DNA of 64,000 nt from Alkanindiges hydrocarboniclasticus (GTDB taxonomy: Bacteria > Pseudomonadota > Gammaproteobacteria > Pseudomonadales > Moraxellaceae): NCBI RefSeq assembly GCF_001982605.1, contig NZ_MLCN01000006.1, positions 52,075 to 116,074 of the forward strand, given 5' to 3'. The notes beneath the pieces were generated by a model that saw nothing but the letters and a program-made list of their open reading frames with translations, did no database searches and had not been told where the DNA came from. Shown here one piece after another: positions 38,832 through 47,500 of the stretch. The position numbers were made by a program, and so were the translations under genes. Position 1 is the first letter of the stretch. Each line of letters starts with the position of its first letter.

Positions 38832-39818
38832 TCAGTTTTGCTGGATACCAGCCACCAGCCATTCGTTACCATTTAATGGCTTAACAAAGTGCCAGGTTTC
38901 GCTAAACGGAACAGCTTGGGCATTTAAGGTTTCACTCACCGTTCCGCTAAACTGCACACTGGCAAAATACTGGCCATTTTCGGTACCACTGTCGACAACC
39001 TGCGCATTTAATTGTGGAAATTCAGCCAGATCATCGTTGGACAGAATTTCATTGCGTACCGCAGCGTACATCTCAGGGGTAAAGTAGCGACGCACTTCTT
39101 CTACATTGCTGCTGCTGTTCATAGACTGCAAGTGCAGGAACTTGGCACGGGCCTGACGCAAAAATGCCGCCGGTTCAGTTCCATCCGGCAGTTGCTGTCC
39201 ACTGGAGCTATAGGCACCGCCTGCTGCTGTACCCACGCTTTGCCCAAAAATATTGGTACTGTCACCACCACTGGAAAATGGTCGTGGTGCAGGAGCCGGG
39301 CTGGCATTGCTACGGCCAAAAGGCCCGGCACTATTGGGCGCAAATGGGTTGTTACTGTTGCGGGCCGCCGCTTTTCTGGCAGACAAACGTCTAAACAGGA
39401 AAAATGCACCAATGGCCAGAATCGCTATCCACAACCAGTTAAAACTGCTTTTTTGCTCAGCCTGTGCTGTCTGGGCATTCTGCTGTTGCGCTGTTGCTGC
39501 ATCAGCAGAGGTGGTTGGATCATTGTTATTTGCCATCGCATTGGCCGCAACAGCCCCTACCGCTGCACCCGCCACACCCGCAGCAACCATTGTACCTACA
39601 CCGGGGCCAGAACGCTGTGGCTGGGCAGTACCTTGTTGAACAGGGGCAGCATTCTGACGATTCTGGTTATAGCTTTGGCTGCTGGACGATGAATTGCTGC
39701 GGCTCATGCCATAACTCTTACCACCGCCCACGCGTTTTGCTTCAGCAAGCGGTGATAAAAACAAGGTTGTCATCATCAATGCTGCCACGACACCATGCTT
39801 ATTGATTTGCATCTGCAA
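38832..39818 (-). CDS. Tim44-like domain membrane protein
   Basis: This 328-residue protein starts with a signal-like hydrophobic segment (about 8-26), followed by a Ser/Gln/Ala-rich linker, a glycine/alanine-rich hydrophobic stretch (about 75-92), a transmembrane helix (N-W-L-W-I-A-I-L-A-I-G-A-F-F-L-F, about 127-142), another linker, and a C-terminal Tim44-like domain (about 205-328). The layout is typical of bacterial Tim44/MRPL45-type proteins. Role unknown; probably inner-membrane anchored. Confidence 0.85.
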   Translation of the reverse strand: MQMQINKHGVVAALMMTTLFLSPLAEAKRVGGGKSYGMSRSNSSSSSQSYNQNRQNAAPVQQGTAQPQRSGPGVGTMVAAGVAGAAVGAVAANAMANNNDPTTSADAATAQQQNAQTAQAEQKSSFNWLWIAILAIGAFFLFRRLSARKAAARNSNNPFAPNSAGPFGRSNASPAPAPRPFSSGGDSTNIFGQSVGTAAGGAYSSSGQQLPDGTEPAAFLRQARAKFLHLQSMNSSSNVEEVRRYFTPEMYAAVRNEILSNDDLAEFPQLNAQVVDSGTENGQYFASVQFSGTVSETLNAQAVPFSETWHFVKPLNGNEWLVAGIQQN

Positions 39819-40019
39819 TTTCCTGCTTTATTAAATCATCAAGTGATAAACCGTTAATGAGTGTCTGCTGTTAAATTTCAAGTAAACACCATGGCTGGAA
39901 TTGTTGTTGAAATGCATTAAGCCAGCCTTAAAAGTAATGAAATATCACGCAATTAAGCACCGTCTAAATACTGGCTCAAGTCTTGTAAACAATGGATTGG
40001 GAGGAATGTAACAGCGGAT

Positions 40020-41426
40020 TTAACTGTCCAGTTGCAAGGCGGCATCCAGTGCTTCATGCAGGCGGCCAACAGCAATGACATTGAGGCCTTTAACCACTTG
40101 TTGCGGCATGTTGGCACGCGGCACAATAGCCGTTTTAAAGCCATGCTTGACCGCTTCACGCAGGCGTTCCTGTCCATTGGGAACCGGACGGATTTCACCG
40201 GACAAGCCCACTTCGCCAAAAACTGCCAGATGCTGGGGCAGGGCCTTGCCACGCAGGCTTGAAGCCACGGCCAGCAATACGGCAAGGTCAGAACCGGTTT
40301 CCATGACCTTAACACCACCCACCACGTTGACAAATACATCCTGTCCCGTAGTTTGCACGCCACCGTGCCGATGCATCACAGCCAGCAACATGGCCAAGCG
40401 GTTTTGGTCAAGCCCTAGTGCTACCCGGCGTGGCTGGCCATGCGCATCATCCACCAAGGCCTGTACTTCTACCAGTAACGGGCGCGTACCTTCACGGCTG
40501 ACCATCACAATACTGCCGGGAATGGCTTCATCATAACGGCTTAAAAAAATAGCCGATGGATTGGGCACTTCACGCAGGCCACGATCAGTCATAGCAAATA
40601 CGCCCAGCTCATTGACCGCACCAAAACGGTTTTTAACCGCGCGAATCATGCGAAAGCGCGAATCAGACTCTCCTTCAAAATACAGCACGCAATCCACCAT
40701 GTGCTCCAGCACGCGTGGCCCCGCCAATGCACCTTCCTTGGTCACGTGGCCCACCAGAAACAGGGCCGTCCCGGAATTTTTGGCATAACGGGTGAGCAGG
40801 GCTGCCGATTCACGGATTTGTGCCACGCCACCCGGTGCTGATTGCAGGCTTTCGGTATACAGCGTTTGAATGGAATCCAGTACGGCAACTGCCGGTTTTT
40901 CCTGTGCCAGCGTGGCGCAAATGGTTTCTACGCAGGTTTCGGCCATCACGCTTAAATGATGGGTAGGCAAATCCAGACGCTGTGCGCGCAAGGCCACCTG
41001 TGACAGCGATTCTTCACCTGTCACGTACAGGGCACGTGTAATGCTTTCAGTGTCTTTGCCTGCCTGTTCTGCCATATGGGTCATGGTTTGCAACAAAATG
41101 GTGGACTTGCCAATGCCCGGGTCACCCCCAATCAGCACCACAGAGCCTGTGACCAGCCCGCCACCCAGTACCCGGTCAAACTCACTGATGCCAGTGCTCA
41201 GGCGGGTTTCACGGGCCATGCTGATTTTATTAAGCTTGGTCACGCTACTGGCTTGTCCTGCATAGCCGCCCGCCACGATGCCTGCTTTGGCACGATGGGT
41301 TGAGGCTGGTTCTGACTTGCTTTCAACCAGACAGTTCCATTCGCCGCAATCGCTGCACTGACCAGACCATTTGGGATGTGTGGTGCCACATTGCTGGCAA
41401 GCGTACTGGGTTTTGACTTTGCTCAT
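40020..41426 (-). CDS. radA: DNA repair protein RadA
   Basis: RadA is a RecA-like hexameric helicase that promotes branch migration in recombinational repair. The 468-residue protein has an N-terminal four-Cys zinc finger (C10, C13, C24, C27), Walker A G-G-D-P-G-I-G-K-S-T, the RadA-specific K-N-R-F-G motif, and a C-terminal Lon-protease-like domain with G-L-S-G-E-I-R. Length is usual. It is monocistronic and divergent from cycA. Confidence 0.97.
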   Translation of the reverse strand: MSKVKTQYACQQCGTTHPKWSGQCSDCGEWNCLVESKSEPASTHRAKAGIVAGGYAGQASSVTKLNKISMARETRLSTGISEFDRVLGGGLVTGSVVLIGGDPGIGKSTILLQTMTHMAEQAGKDTESITRALYVTGEESLSQVALRAQRLDLPTHHLSVMAETCVETICATLAQEKPAVAVLDSIQTLYTESLQSAPGGVAQIRESAALLTRYAKNSGTALFLVGHVTKEGALAGPRVLEHMVDCVLYFEGESDSRFRMIRAVKNRFGAVNELGVFAMTDRGLREVPNPSAIFLSRYDEAIPGSIVMVSREGTRPLLVEVQALVDDAHGQPRRVALGLDQNRLAMLLAVMHRHGGVQTTGQDVFVNVVGGVKVMETGSDLAVLLAVASSLRGKALPQHLAVFGEVGLSGEIRPVPNGQERLREAVKHGFKTAIVPRANMPQQVVKGLNVIAVGRLHEALDAALQLDS

Positions 41427-41740
41427 TGTGTCCGTTGTTTTAATAAATGAGGCTTATTTTAGCGGGTTTTAGTCTGCAAAAATGGATTTTAATGCAAAAT
41501 GCGTCGTGATCTGACGTTTTAACCCCGCGATAAAATTGATCAATGTGTCGTATGGCAGGTTGTATCGCCGGGCACTTCATTGTTAAATGGGCAGGCTTAT
41601 TTTTGTCTTACAACCATCAGGGATCTGCAAGCGCCAGCATTATAGTGGTGATAACAAACCATGTGCTGTTTTTTCAGCAGGCTGTCATTCAGGAATATAT
41701 TTTGCTTGGGTAAGACACAACAAAATTAGGGAAATTTTTC
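41427..41740. other. Divergent intergenic region radA-cycA
   Basis: This region of 314 bases presumably holds both promoters. A small TGCTG/CAGCA hairpin with a T6 loop lies near 41660-41675. I saw no coding frame or known RNA. Confidence 0.55.
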
Positions 41741-43147
41741 ATGATGTCGAACGATGATGCCGTTGGCCAGTCATCGCCAGACCATTTGCAGCGTAAATTA
41801 CAGAACCGTCATTTACAGCTTATTGCAATTGGTGGCGCGATTGGTACCGGCCTGTTTATGGGTTCCGGCAAGACCATTAGCCTTGCTGGCCCGTCCATTA
41901 TTTTTATTTATATGATTATTGGCCTGATGGTGTTCTTCGTGATGAGGGCACTGGGCGAGTTGTTACTGTCCAATCTGCAATACAAGTCGTTTGTGGATAT
42001 GGCCTATGACCTGCTGGGGCCGTGGGCCGGGTTTTTTACCGGCTGGACATACTGGCTGTGCTGGGTGTCCATTTGTATTGCCGACCTGACAGCCATTGTC
42101 AATTACCTGACCTTCTGGCTGCCTGATGGTACGCAGTTTACCCCATTGGGTGGCGCGGCAATCAGTGCAGGCTGTGTGCTGTTTTTAATGGGCCTTAATC
42201 TACTTACCGTCAAGCTGTTTGGCGAGGTTGAGTTCTGGTTTGCCCTAATCAAGATTGTTGCCATTGTCGCGCTGATTTGTGCCGGGCTTTATATGGTACT
42301 GACAGCATTTACATCGCCCGGTGGATCGGTAGCTTCCTTAAGTAACCTGTGGACAGATGACGGCATGTTTCCCAATGGTTTAAAAGGTTTCCTGGCGGGA
42401 TTCCAGATTGCCATTTTTGCTTTTGTGGGCATTGAGCTGGTGGGAACGACTGCGGCAGAAACCAAAGATCCAGAGCGTAATTTACCAAAAGCCATTAACT
42501 CCATTCCCATTCGCGTGATTCTGTTTTATGTATTGTCGCTGGTAGTGGTTATGTCGGTAACGCCTTGGCGCTCAGTCGTGCCGGACAAAAGCCCGTTTGT
42601 AGAACTGTTCCTGCTGGCAGGTATTCCAGTGGCAGCTATTGTCATGAATCTGGTGGTACTGTCGTCGGTGATGTCATCCATGAATAGCGGTATTTTTTCC
42701 ACCAGCCGCATGCTGTTTGGTTTGGCCAAAGACAAGCAGGCGCCCAGCTTTTTTGAGCGTTTGTCCCGTGTTGCCGTGCCTGCCAATGGCCTGGTATTTT
42801 CCTGCGTACTGATTATGTTTGGTGCTTTGCTTCAGTATTTTGTGCCCAATACCATTACAGCATTTACACTGGTCACCACGCTGTCCACCATTTTGTTTAT
42901 CTGCGTATGGATTATTGTGCTGCTGTCGTATATCAAGTACCGCAAGACCCGCCCGCAGTTGCATGAAGCGTCCAAGTTCAAGATGCCTGGCGGGATTGCC
43001 ATGTGCTATACCGTGATTGCCTTCTTTATCTTTACCGTATTCATCCTGATTCTGGAGCCGGACACCCGTCAGTCACTGATTGTTAGCCCAATCTGGCTGA
43101 TCATTCTAGCGATTGGTTATCTGGTAATGAAAAGAAAGCAGGCCTAA
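41741..43147 (+). CDS. cycA: D-serine/D-alanine/glycine transporter CycA
   Basis: This 468-residue, 12-helix APC-superfamily permease imports D-alanine, D-serine and glycine with protons. The resemblance to E. coli CycA is extensive, notably N-R-H-L-Q-L-I-A-I-G-G-A-I-G-T-G-L-F at the first helix, the Q-I-A-I-F-A-F-V-G-I-E-L-V-G-T-T-A-A-E-T block near 225, and N-S-G-I-F-S-T-S-R-M. AGGGA precedes the ATG. It is monocistronic with a strong terminator. Confidence 0.93.
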   Translation: MMSNDDAVGQSSPDHLQRKLQNRHLQLIAIGGAIGTGLFMGSGKTISLAGPSIIFIYMIIGLMVFFVMRALGELLLSNLQYKSFVDMAYDLLGPWAGFFTGWTYWLCWVSICIADLTAIVNYLTFWLPDGTQFTPLGGAAISAGCVLFLMGLNLLTVKLFGEVEFWFALIKIVAIVALICAGLYMVLTAFTSPGGSVASLSNLWTDDGMFPNGLKGFLAGFQIAIFAFVGIELVGTTAAETKDPERNLPKAINSIPIRVILFYVLSLVVVMSVTPWRSVVPDKSPFVELFLLAGIPVAAIVMNLVVLSSVMSSMNSGIFSTSRMLFGLAKDKQAPSFFERLSRVAVPANGLVFSCVLIMFGALLQYFVPNTITAFTLVTTLSTILFICVWIIVLLSYIKYRKTRPQLHEASKFKMPGGIAMCYTVIAFFIFTVFILILEPDTRQSLIVSPIWLIILAIGYLVMKRKQA

Positions 43148-43195
43148 AACGCATGTCCTAAACCTGTAAATTACATAACTAGGTAGTGTGAAGCT

Positions 43196-43222
43196 AAAAG
43201 CCAGCGTGATGCTGGCTTTTTT
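43196..43222 (+). terminator. Intrinsic terminator of cycA
   Basis: A perfect stem AAAAGCCAGC/GCTGGCTTTT, loop GTGAT, is followed by further Ts. Confidence 0.92.
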
Positions 43223-43393
43223 ACTGGGCTAAAAATGGTTCAGTTATTTTTGCTGCACTTGTAGGAAAAGACCTTGGGCAAAGTACCAAAGCTGTAAACT
43301 GCAAAAGATATTGGCAAAACAAATATTTGACTTCAATGGTCAATTAATCTAATTAACACAGTGATATAAAACTCAATTTAAATGAGAAAAACC

Positions 43394-43873
43394 ATGCAGC
43401 AGCCTGAAGAAATCCGGCATCCTTTGCCGCCCTTTAGCTTTGACACAGCAATCCAGAAAGTACGTATGGCAGAAGATGGCTGGAATAGCCGCGATGCTGC
43501 CAAAGTCGCGCTGGCTTATAGTTTAGATACCCAGTGGCGTAACCGGGCTGAGTTTATTCATAACCGTGAAGATGCACGCCAGTTTCTGCAACGCAAGTGG
43601 GCCAAGGAACTGGAATACCGCCTGATCAAGGAGTTGTGGGCCTTTAACGACCATCGGATTGCTGTGCGTTATGCTTATGAGTGGCATGATGACTCGGGTA
43701 ACTGGTTTCGCTCTTATGGCAATGAAAACTGGGAATTTGATGAAAATGGCTTGATGACAAAGCGCTACGCCAGCATCAATGATGTGCCAATTAACAACAA
43801 TGAACGCAAGTTTCACTGGCCGCTGGGACGACGCCCTGATGACCACCCAGGTTTGTCAGCGCTGGGGCTATAA
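43394..43873 (+). CDS. DUF1348 family protein (NTF2-like fold)
   Basis: This 159-residue cytoplasmic protein has the conserved DUF1348 blocks W-R-N-R-A-E-F, [16 protein letters not shown] and [10 protein letters not shown]. These belong to the SnoaL/NTF2-like cone fold, which often binds small hydrophobic ligands. I choose ATG 43394; an ATG at 43382 is in frame but lacks a ribosome-binding site. Function unknown. Confidence 0.86.
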   Translation: MQQPEEIRHPLPPFSFDTAIQKVRMAEDGWNSRDAAKVALAYSLDTQWRNRAEFIHNREDARQFLQRKWAKELEYRLIKELWAFNDHRIAVRYAYEWHDDSGNWFRSYGNENWEFDENGLMTKRYASINDVPINNNERKFHWPLGRRPDDHPGLSALGL

Positions 43874-43895
43874 GTTCAACGTAATTTTTAAATAA

Positions 43896-43922
43896 AATAA
43901 AGCCAGCTTCCTGTTGGCTTTT
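43896..43922. terminator. Bidirectional terminator between the DUF1348 and MBL genes
   Basis: A stem AAAGCCAGC/GTTGGCTTT with one G-U pair and loop TTCCT has T4 on the right and an A/T-rich tract on the left, so it can serve both convergent genes. Confidence 0.75.
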
Positions 43923-43959
43923 GAATAGCTGTGATTGAAAACCAGTTACCGGATGCTGA

Positions 43960-44883
43960 CTAAAACCATGCTTTGCCCAGAATCGGCATGACCACAGGTT
44001 CACAGCCAGCAGCGCGGATTTCCGCAATCATGCCCGGCATATCAACTTGTGGCAGCAAGTCCGGTGTGTCATGAATGGGGGTCATCATGCTGTCCCAGTG
44101 GCAGGGAATAATCCATTTGGGTTGCAGCAAACGCACCACGTCTTTCACATAATTGGGCCGGTAATGGCGACCAATTGCACACAGGCATACGATATCTGCC
44201 TGCATACCTGCCAGTTCTTCTTCAATAAAATCGGCAGAGTCAATATGCATCACCTTAAGGTTGCCCGTATCCACCAGCCAGTTTAAAACCAGTCCATGCT
44301 TGAGGTGGTAAAAGCGTGGCGGCCATGGCGGTGGCGCTGTCATGTCGCCTGGCAATGGAATGCGGCCAAACGCTGCCTTGCCATGTACCGATGGCAACCC
44401 GCGTACTTGCCAGCTTCCACAGTCAATAGTTTCACGGCCTTGGGTTTCAACCAGTTGCTCTTCTGGTAAACCTGCCGCGCGGCCAACCATTACAGTAGCC
44501 GTAGAACCAATCAGGCGCGCACCAGTCGCGTGACAAAGCTGCGGCGCATCCAGAATATGGTCATAATGCGCGTGGCCAATCAGCACATCGTTTGCTTCGG
44601 GAATAAGCTGTTCAATCAGGGCAGTATTTGGCTCTAAAGGCTGGGTGAGGGTAGTCCATAGTGAGGGGCGGCTAATATACGGATCAAGTGCAATAGTCCG
44701 ATTGTGGCTTTTCAGCACAAAACCTGCTGTACCCAGATACAGGATTTCAAGTGTGCTTTTTGACGACTTTGCCACTGGTGTATACCAGCTGGAATCCGGC
44801 TGGTTGAGTAACCGACTTAAGGTGGTTTTTTTCTTGCTGGTGCTGCCGGACCGGCTTTTGGCTAACCTGTTTTTAATAGACAT
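43960..44883 (-). CDS. MBL-fold metallo-hydrolase
   Basis: This 307-residue metallo-beta-lactamase-fold protein has the metal-binding G-H-A-H-Y-D-H-I motif (about residue 110), a further His in S-V-H-G-K, D-S-A-D, and a late C-H-W-D. The H-A-H-Y-D-H variant, with no lipid-anchor or signal sequence, resembles UlaG/NAPE-PLD-like hydrolases acting on phosphodiester or lactone bonds. The first 30 residues are a basic tail (S-R-S-G-S-T-S-K-K-K). The substrate is unknown. Confidence 0.87.
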   Translation of the reverse strand: MSIKNRLAKSRSGSTSKKKTTLSRLLNQPDSSWYTPVAKSSKSTLEILYLGTAGFVLKSHNRTIALDPYISRPSLWTTLTQPLEPNTALIEQLIPEANDVLIGHAHYDHILDAPQLCHATGARLIGSTATVMVGRAAGLPEEQLVETQGRETIDCGSWQVRGLPSVHGKAAFGRIPLPGDMTAPPPWPPRFYHLKHGLVLNWLVDTGNLKVMHIDSADFIEEELAGMQADIVCLCAIGRHYRPNYVKDVVRLLQPKWIIPCHWDSMMTPIHDTPDLLPQVDMPGMIAEIRAAGCEPVVMPILGKAWF

Positions 44884-44987
44884 TACAATCCCTGTTGTAC
44901 TTCATCTGATAATCTAAAATGGATATCAGCGCATGGCCTGTTATAGCATAGTTCACTGTCAATTCAGCATTCATGATTTTTCAAATA

Positions 44988-45017
44988 TAAAAAAGCCAGC
45001 ACAAGATCGGCTGGCTT
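44988..45017 (-). terminator. Intrinsic terminator of the FAD/Rieske gene
   Basis: On the minus strand AAGCCAGC/GCTGGCTT with a 9-base loop is followed by a run of Ts (44994-44989 complement). It lies about 220 bases past the stop codon. Confidence 0.75.
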
Positions 45018-45102
45018 GGGTGTAAGGATGTTAATTGAGTTAGGCAGTGTATTTAAAAAACCTTTAAGCCTCTTTTAAAAGTCTGGTTTTGCCATGTTGG
45101 AC

Positions 45103-45144
45103 AAGCTCATCAAATGAAGCTTATCAAAGGAAGCTCAACCAGCG
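45103..45144 (+). repeat. Three tandem 14-bp imperfect repeats
   Basis: The units are AAGCTCATCAAATG, AAGCTTATCAAAGG and AAGCTCAACCAGCG, directly adjacent. Units 1 and 2 differ at two positions; unit 3 is more diverged. No function is evident. Confidence 0.6.
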
Positions 45145-45187
45145 TAGCCTCCATTCATTAAGCGTATCAAGATGGCTGGAGGCTACG
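45143..45187. repeat. Perfect 11-bp inverted repeat (hairpin), loop 23 bases
   Basis: CGTAGCCTCCA (45143-45153) is the exact complement of TGGAGGCTACG (45177-45187). It starts where the tandem repeats end. There is no T-run, so it is not a classic terminator. It could be an mRNA 3' structure or a protein-binding site. Confidence 0.6.
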
Positions 45188-45235
45188 TAATTGTGAAAAA
45201 AAACCATGGTAAAAGCTTGCTTGGTCAAATAAAAC

Positions 45236-46765
45236 CTACTCAATCGGCGCAAGGTCGCTATTGGCTGGTCCTTGAATCAGCTTGCCACAGGCATTAAAGC
45301 GCGAGCCATGCACCGGGCAGTCCCAGGTTTTTTCAGCTTCATTCCAGCGCACCACGCCTTTCCAGTGGGTACAAATGGCACTGCACTGATGCACCTGTCC
45401 CTCGTCATCCTTATAGACGGCAATCTTGCGCAGGCCATCCTGAATTACCGCTGCCTGTCCATTGGACAGTTCATCGGCAGACTTAACAGCACCCGGGCGC
45501 AAATAATCGCCATATTGCAGGTTGGCATTTAAGCCTTCTTCCATCATGGATGCCAGCGATTGCGGATGCATATTGTGGCGGGAAGGGTCGTACAGTTCAG
45601 TCCATGGATTTTCACGGCCCAGAATCAAGTCGGTAATCAGCATGCCGCCAATGGTAGCGTGGGTCATACCATGACCAGAATCAGCAGTAATCATGTATAC
45701 CGATTTTTGCCGTGGGGTTAAACCAATGTAGGCCAGCGCATCCATGGGTTCAATCACTTCGCCAGACCATTTGTAGACAGTTTCTTCAATAAAGGGAAAG
45801 TGTTGCTTGGCCCATTGTTGCAGGTTACTAAAGTGTTGGCTTGCCTGTGAATCCTGTCCAACTTTATGATCTTCACCCCCAATGATTAGAATATCGTCCT
45901 TACCTTGCGGGCTTGAGGCACAGCGAATGTAATGGTATTCACGCGCTGTATCCCAGTACAAGGCAGGAGTATAGCTGTTGGGTGGAATACGGATGCCAAT
46001 GGCATAGGACATGTACTGGGCCTGTTTTAGCGAAAATTCCCGGCTATGCATGGGACTGTTGGTTGCCACCACAATGTGTCTGGCCTTGATCGTGGTGCCG
46101 TGCGCAGTTTCTACATAAGGCTGGCTGTCGTCATCCTGAATGGTGGTTACGTGTGTGCTGTCATACAACAATCCGCCTTTAGCCTGAATGGATTTGGCCA
46201 GCCCAGCCACATAAGCCAGCGGCTGAAATTGACCCTGACGCGGAAAGCACAAGGCTGGCCCAAGTTGTGGTTGCTGGGGTGGATACTCTACTTTCTTGAC
46301 ATCCATCATGCCTGCGCGCAGGGCTGCATCCAGTTCCTTGTCCAGCTCATGGCTGTCTTTGGTATCATGCGAAAACAAATAGCCATCGACGCGCTTAAAT
46401 TCACAGTCAATATTTTCATGCAGGACAATTTCTTCAATTTTATCAATTGCACGGGTATGGCTTTCGGCAGCAAGCTGGCTGCCGGTTTCACCAAACAGGC
46501 GCTCAAGCTTGTAAAAACGGTCATCCAGCGCACTAAACAGGTGAGCCGTGGTGCGCGAGGTCATAGTGCCGCCAATCGGGTCATCATCCAATACCACCAC
46601 TTTTTTGCCCGCCTGACTCAGCATATAGGCTACAGACAGGCCGCTAATGCCAGCGCCCACAATACAGACATCAACGGTCATATCCGGAGCCTGTTGTCCA
46701 TTTGCCGGGATTTTCGCCTGAACATCCTGCCAGAGTGACGTTGTTGCGCCATTTGAATCATGCAT
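45236..46765 (-). CDS. FAD-dependent oxidoreductase with C-terminal Rieske [2Fe-2S] domain
   Basis: This 509-residue protein has an N-terminal DAO-type FAD fold (I-V-G-A-G-I-S-G-L-S, about residues 34-43, then a D-D-D acidic end of the second strand) and a C-terminal Rieske domain (about 420-509). The cluster ligands are C-T-H-W and C-P-V-H-G-S. Such fusions are common, with poorly known substrates; the FAD part resembles amino-acid or glycine oxidase-like enzymes. There is no signal peptide. It is monocistronic. Confidence 0.9.
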   Translation of the reverse strand: MHDSNGATTSLWQDVQAKIPANGQQAPDMTVDVCIVGAGISGLSVAYMLSQAGKKVVVLDDDPIGGTMTSRTTAHLFSALDDRFYKLERLFGETGSQLAAESHTRAIDKIEEIVLHENIDCEFKRVDGYLFSHDTKDSHELDKELDAALRAGMMDVKKVEYPPQQPQLGPALCFPRQGQFQPLAYVAGLAKSIQAKGGLLYDSTHVTTIQDDDSQPYVETAHGTTIKARHIVVATNSPMHSREFSLKQAQYMSYAIGIRIPPNSYTPALYWDTAREYHYIRCASSPQGKDDILIIGGEDHKVGQDSQASQHFSNLQQWAKQHFPFIEETVYKWSGEVIEPMDALAYIGLTPRQKSVYMITADSGHGMTHATIGGMLITDLILGRENPWTELYDPSRHNMHPQSLASMMEEGLNANLQYGDYLRPGAVKSADELSNGQAAVIQDGLRKIAVYKDDEGQVHQCSAICTHWKGVVRWNEAEKTWDCPVHGSRFNACGKLIQGPANSDLAPIE

Positions 46766-47221
46766 CGTGATACTCCTGTACCTGGGTTTGGCTTGCCTGT
46801 CCTAAAGGAGTTGGCAAAGCGGATACCTGGGCATTATCGGGTTAGGGTTTAAACTAATGGTGGTCACGCTGATCCAGTAAAATGCTGCTTTCAAACCAGA
46901 CCTTAATTTGATTAAATTCGGGACGTTGCCAATTTCATAAGTGATATAGTTTTAAAAGAACTGGCCCGGTTTTTCAGTCAACAAAATGCGCTTTCCCTGT
47001 CAAACTCTGTAAGTTTGGTTATTTTATGAAAGCAAGTATTTTGTTAGGCATGGCCACAAGGCTATGGTTTGAATCGCCCTTTATTTATAAAGGTTGTGTC
47101 CAAGGCAGGGCAATCTAGTCTGCTGGCGTTGCAATAAACTGCTTTGCTGAAAAACCCGTATTTATGCATTTTGCTTGGGTTATACTAATGCGCAATTTTA
47201 GAATTATTTTAAGGAATAACC
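46766..47221. other. Gap upstream of lptM, no gene recognised
   Basis: In these 456 bases I found no frame with family similarity. A 30-codon frame at 47025 (ATGAAAGCAAG start) lacks a ribosome-binding site. A TATACT -10-like hexamer lies near 47181 before lptM, without a good -35. Confidence 0.5.
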
Positions 47222-47434
47222 ATGCGCATAGGCTTTCCCGTTGCCTTGCTTTGCCTGACAGCTTTTGGGCTGGCCGCCTGTGGGCAAAAAGGCCCTTTGA
47301 TCCTGCCTTCTGATCATGCTGCCAAAGACAGTAAAGCCATTTATTTGATTAAGCCCAAAAAGGCCAATGGCGAAGTGCCTCCCAACCCGCAAACTGATTT
47401 TTCAGATGAGCCGGGCACCACAGTCACCAATTAA
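47222..47434 (+). CDS. lptM: LPS translocon maturation lipoprotein LptM
   Basis: This 70-residue lipoprotein has a signal peptide with lipobox L-A-A-C (Cys20), followed directly by the diagnostic G-Q-K-G-P-L of LptM (YifL). LptM assists disulfide maturation of the LPS transporter LptD in the outer membrane. Its place just before lysA-dapF-xerC agrees with the conserved lptM-dapF-xerC context. AAGGAA precedes the ATG. Confidence 0.9.
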   Translation: MRIGFPVALLCLTAFGLAACGQKGPLILPSDHAAKDSKAIYLIKPKKANGEVPPNPQTDFSDEPGTTVTN

Positions 47435-47500
47435 TCCCGTAGTTTTAACCGGTTTTAAAGTATTTATTCATTTGGTTTTTTAGAAAAAAATAGGTAACCC

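Larger units (their letters stand above)
44884..45235. other. Intergenic region with repeats and a large inverted repeat
   Basis: This 352-base gap between two minus-strand genes holds a terminator (44988-45017), three tandem imperfect 14-bp repeats (45103-45144) and a perfect 11-bp inverted repeat (45143-45153 with 45177-45187). No coding frame was seen. Confidence 0.7.

Noticed and set aside
47025..47117. 30-codon open frame upstream of lptM
   Set aside because: It has no ribosome-binding site and no recognisable features, and frames of this length are expected by chance.
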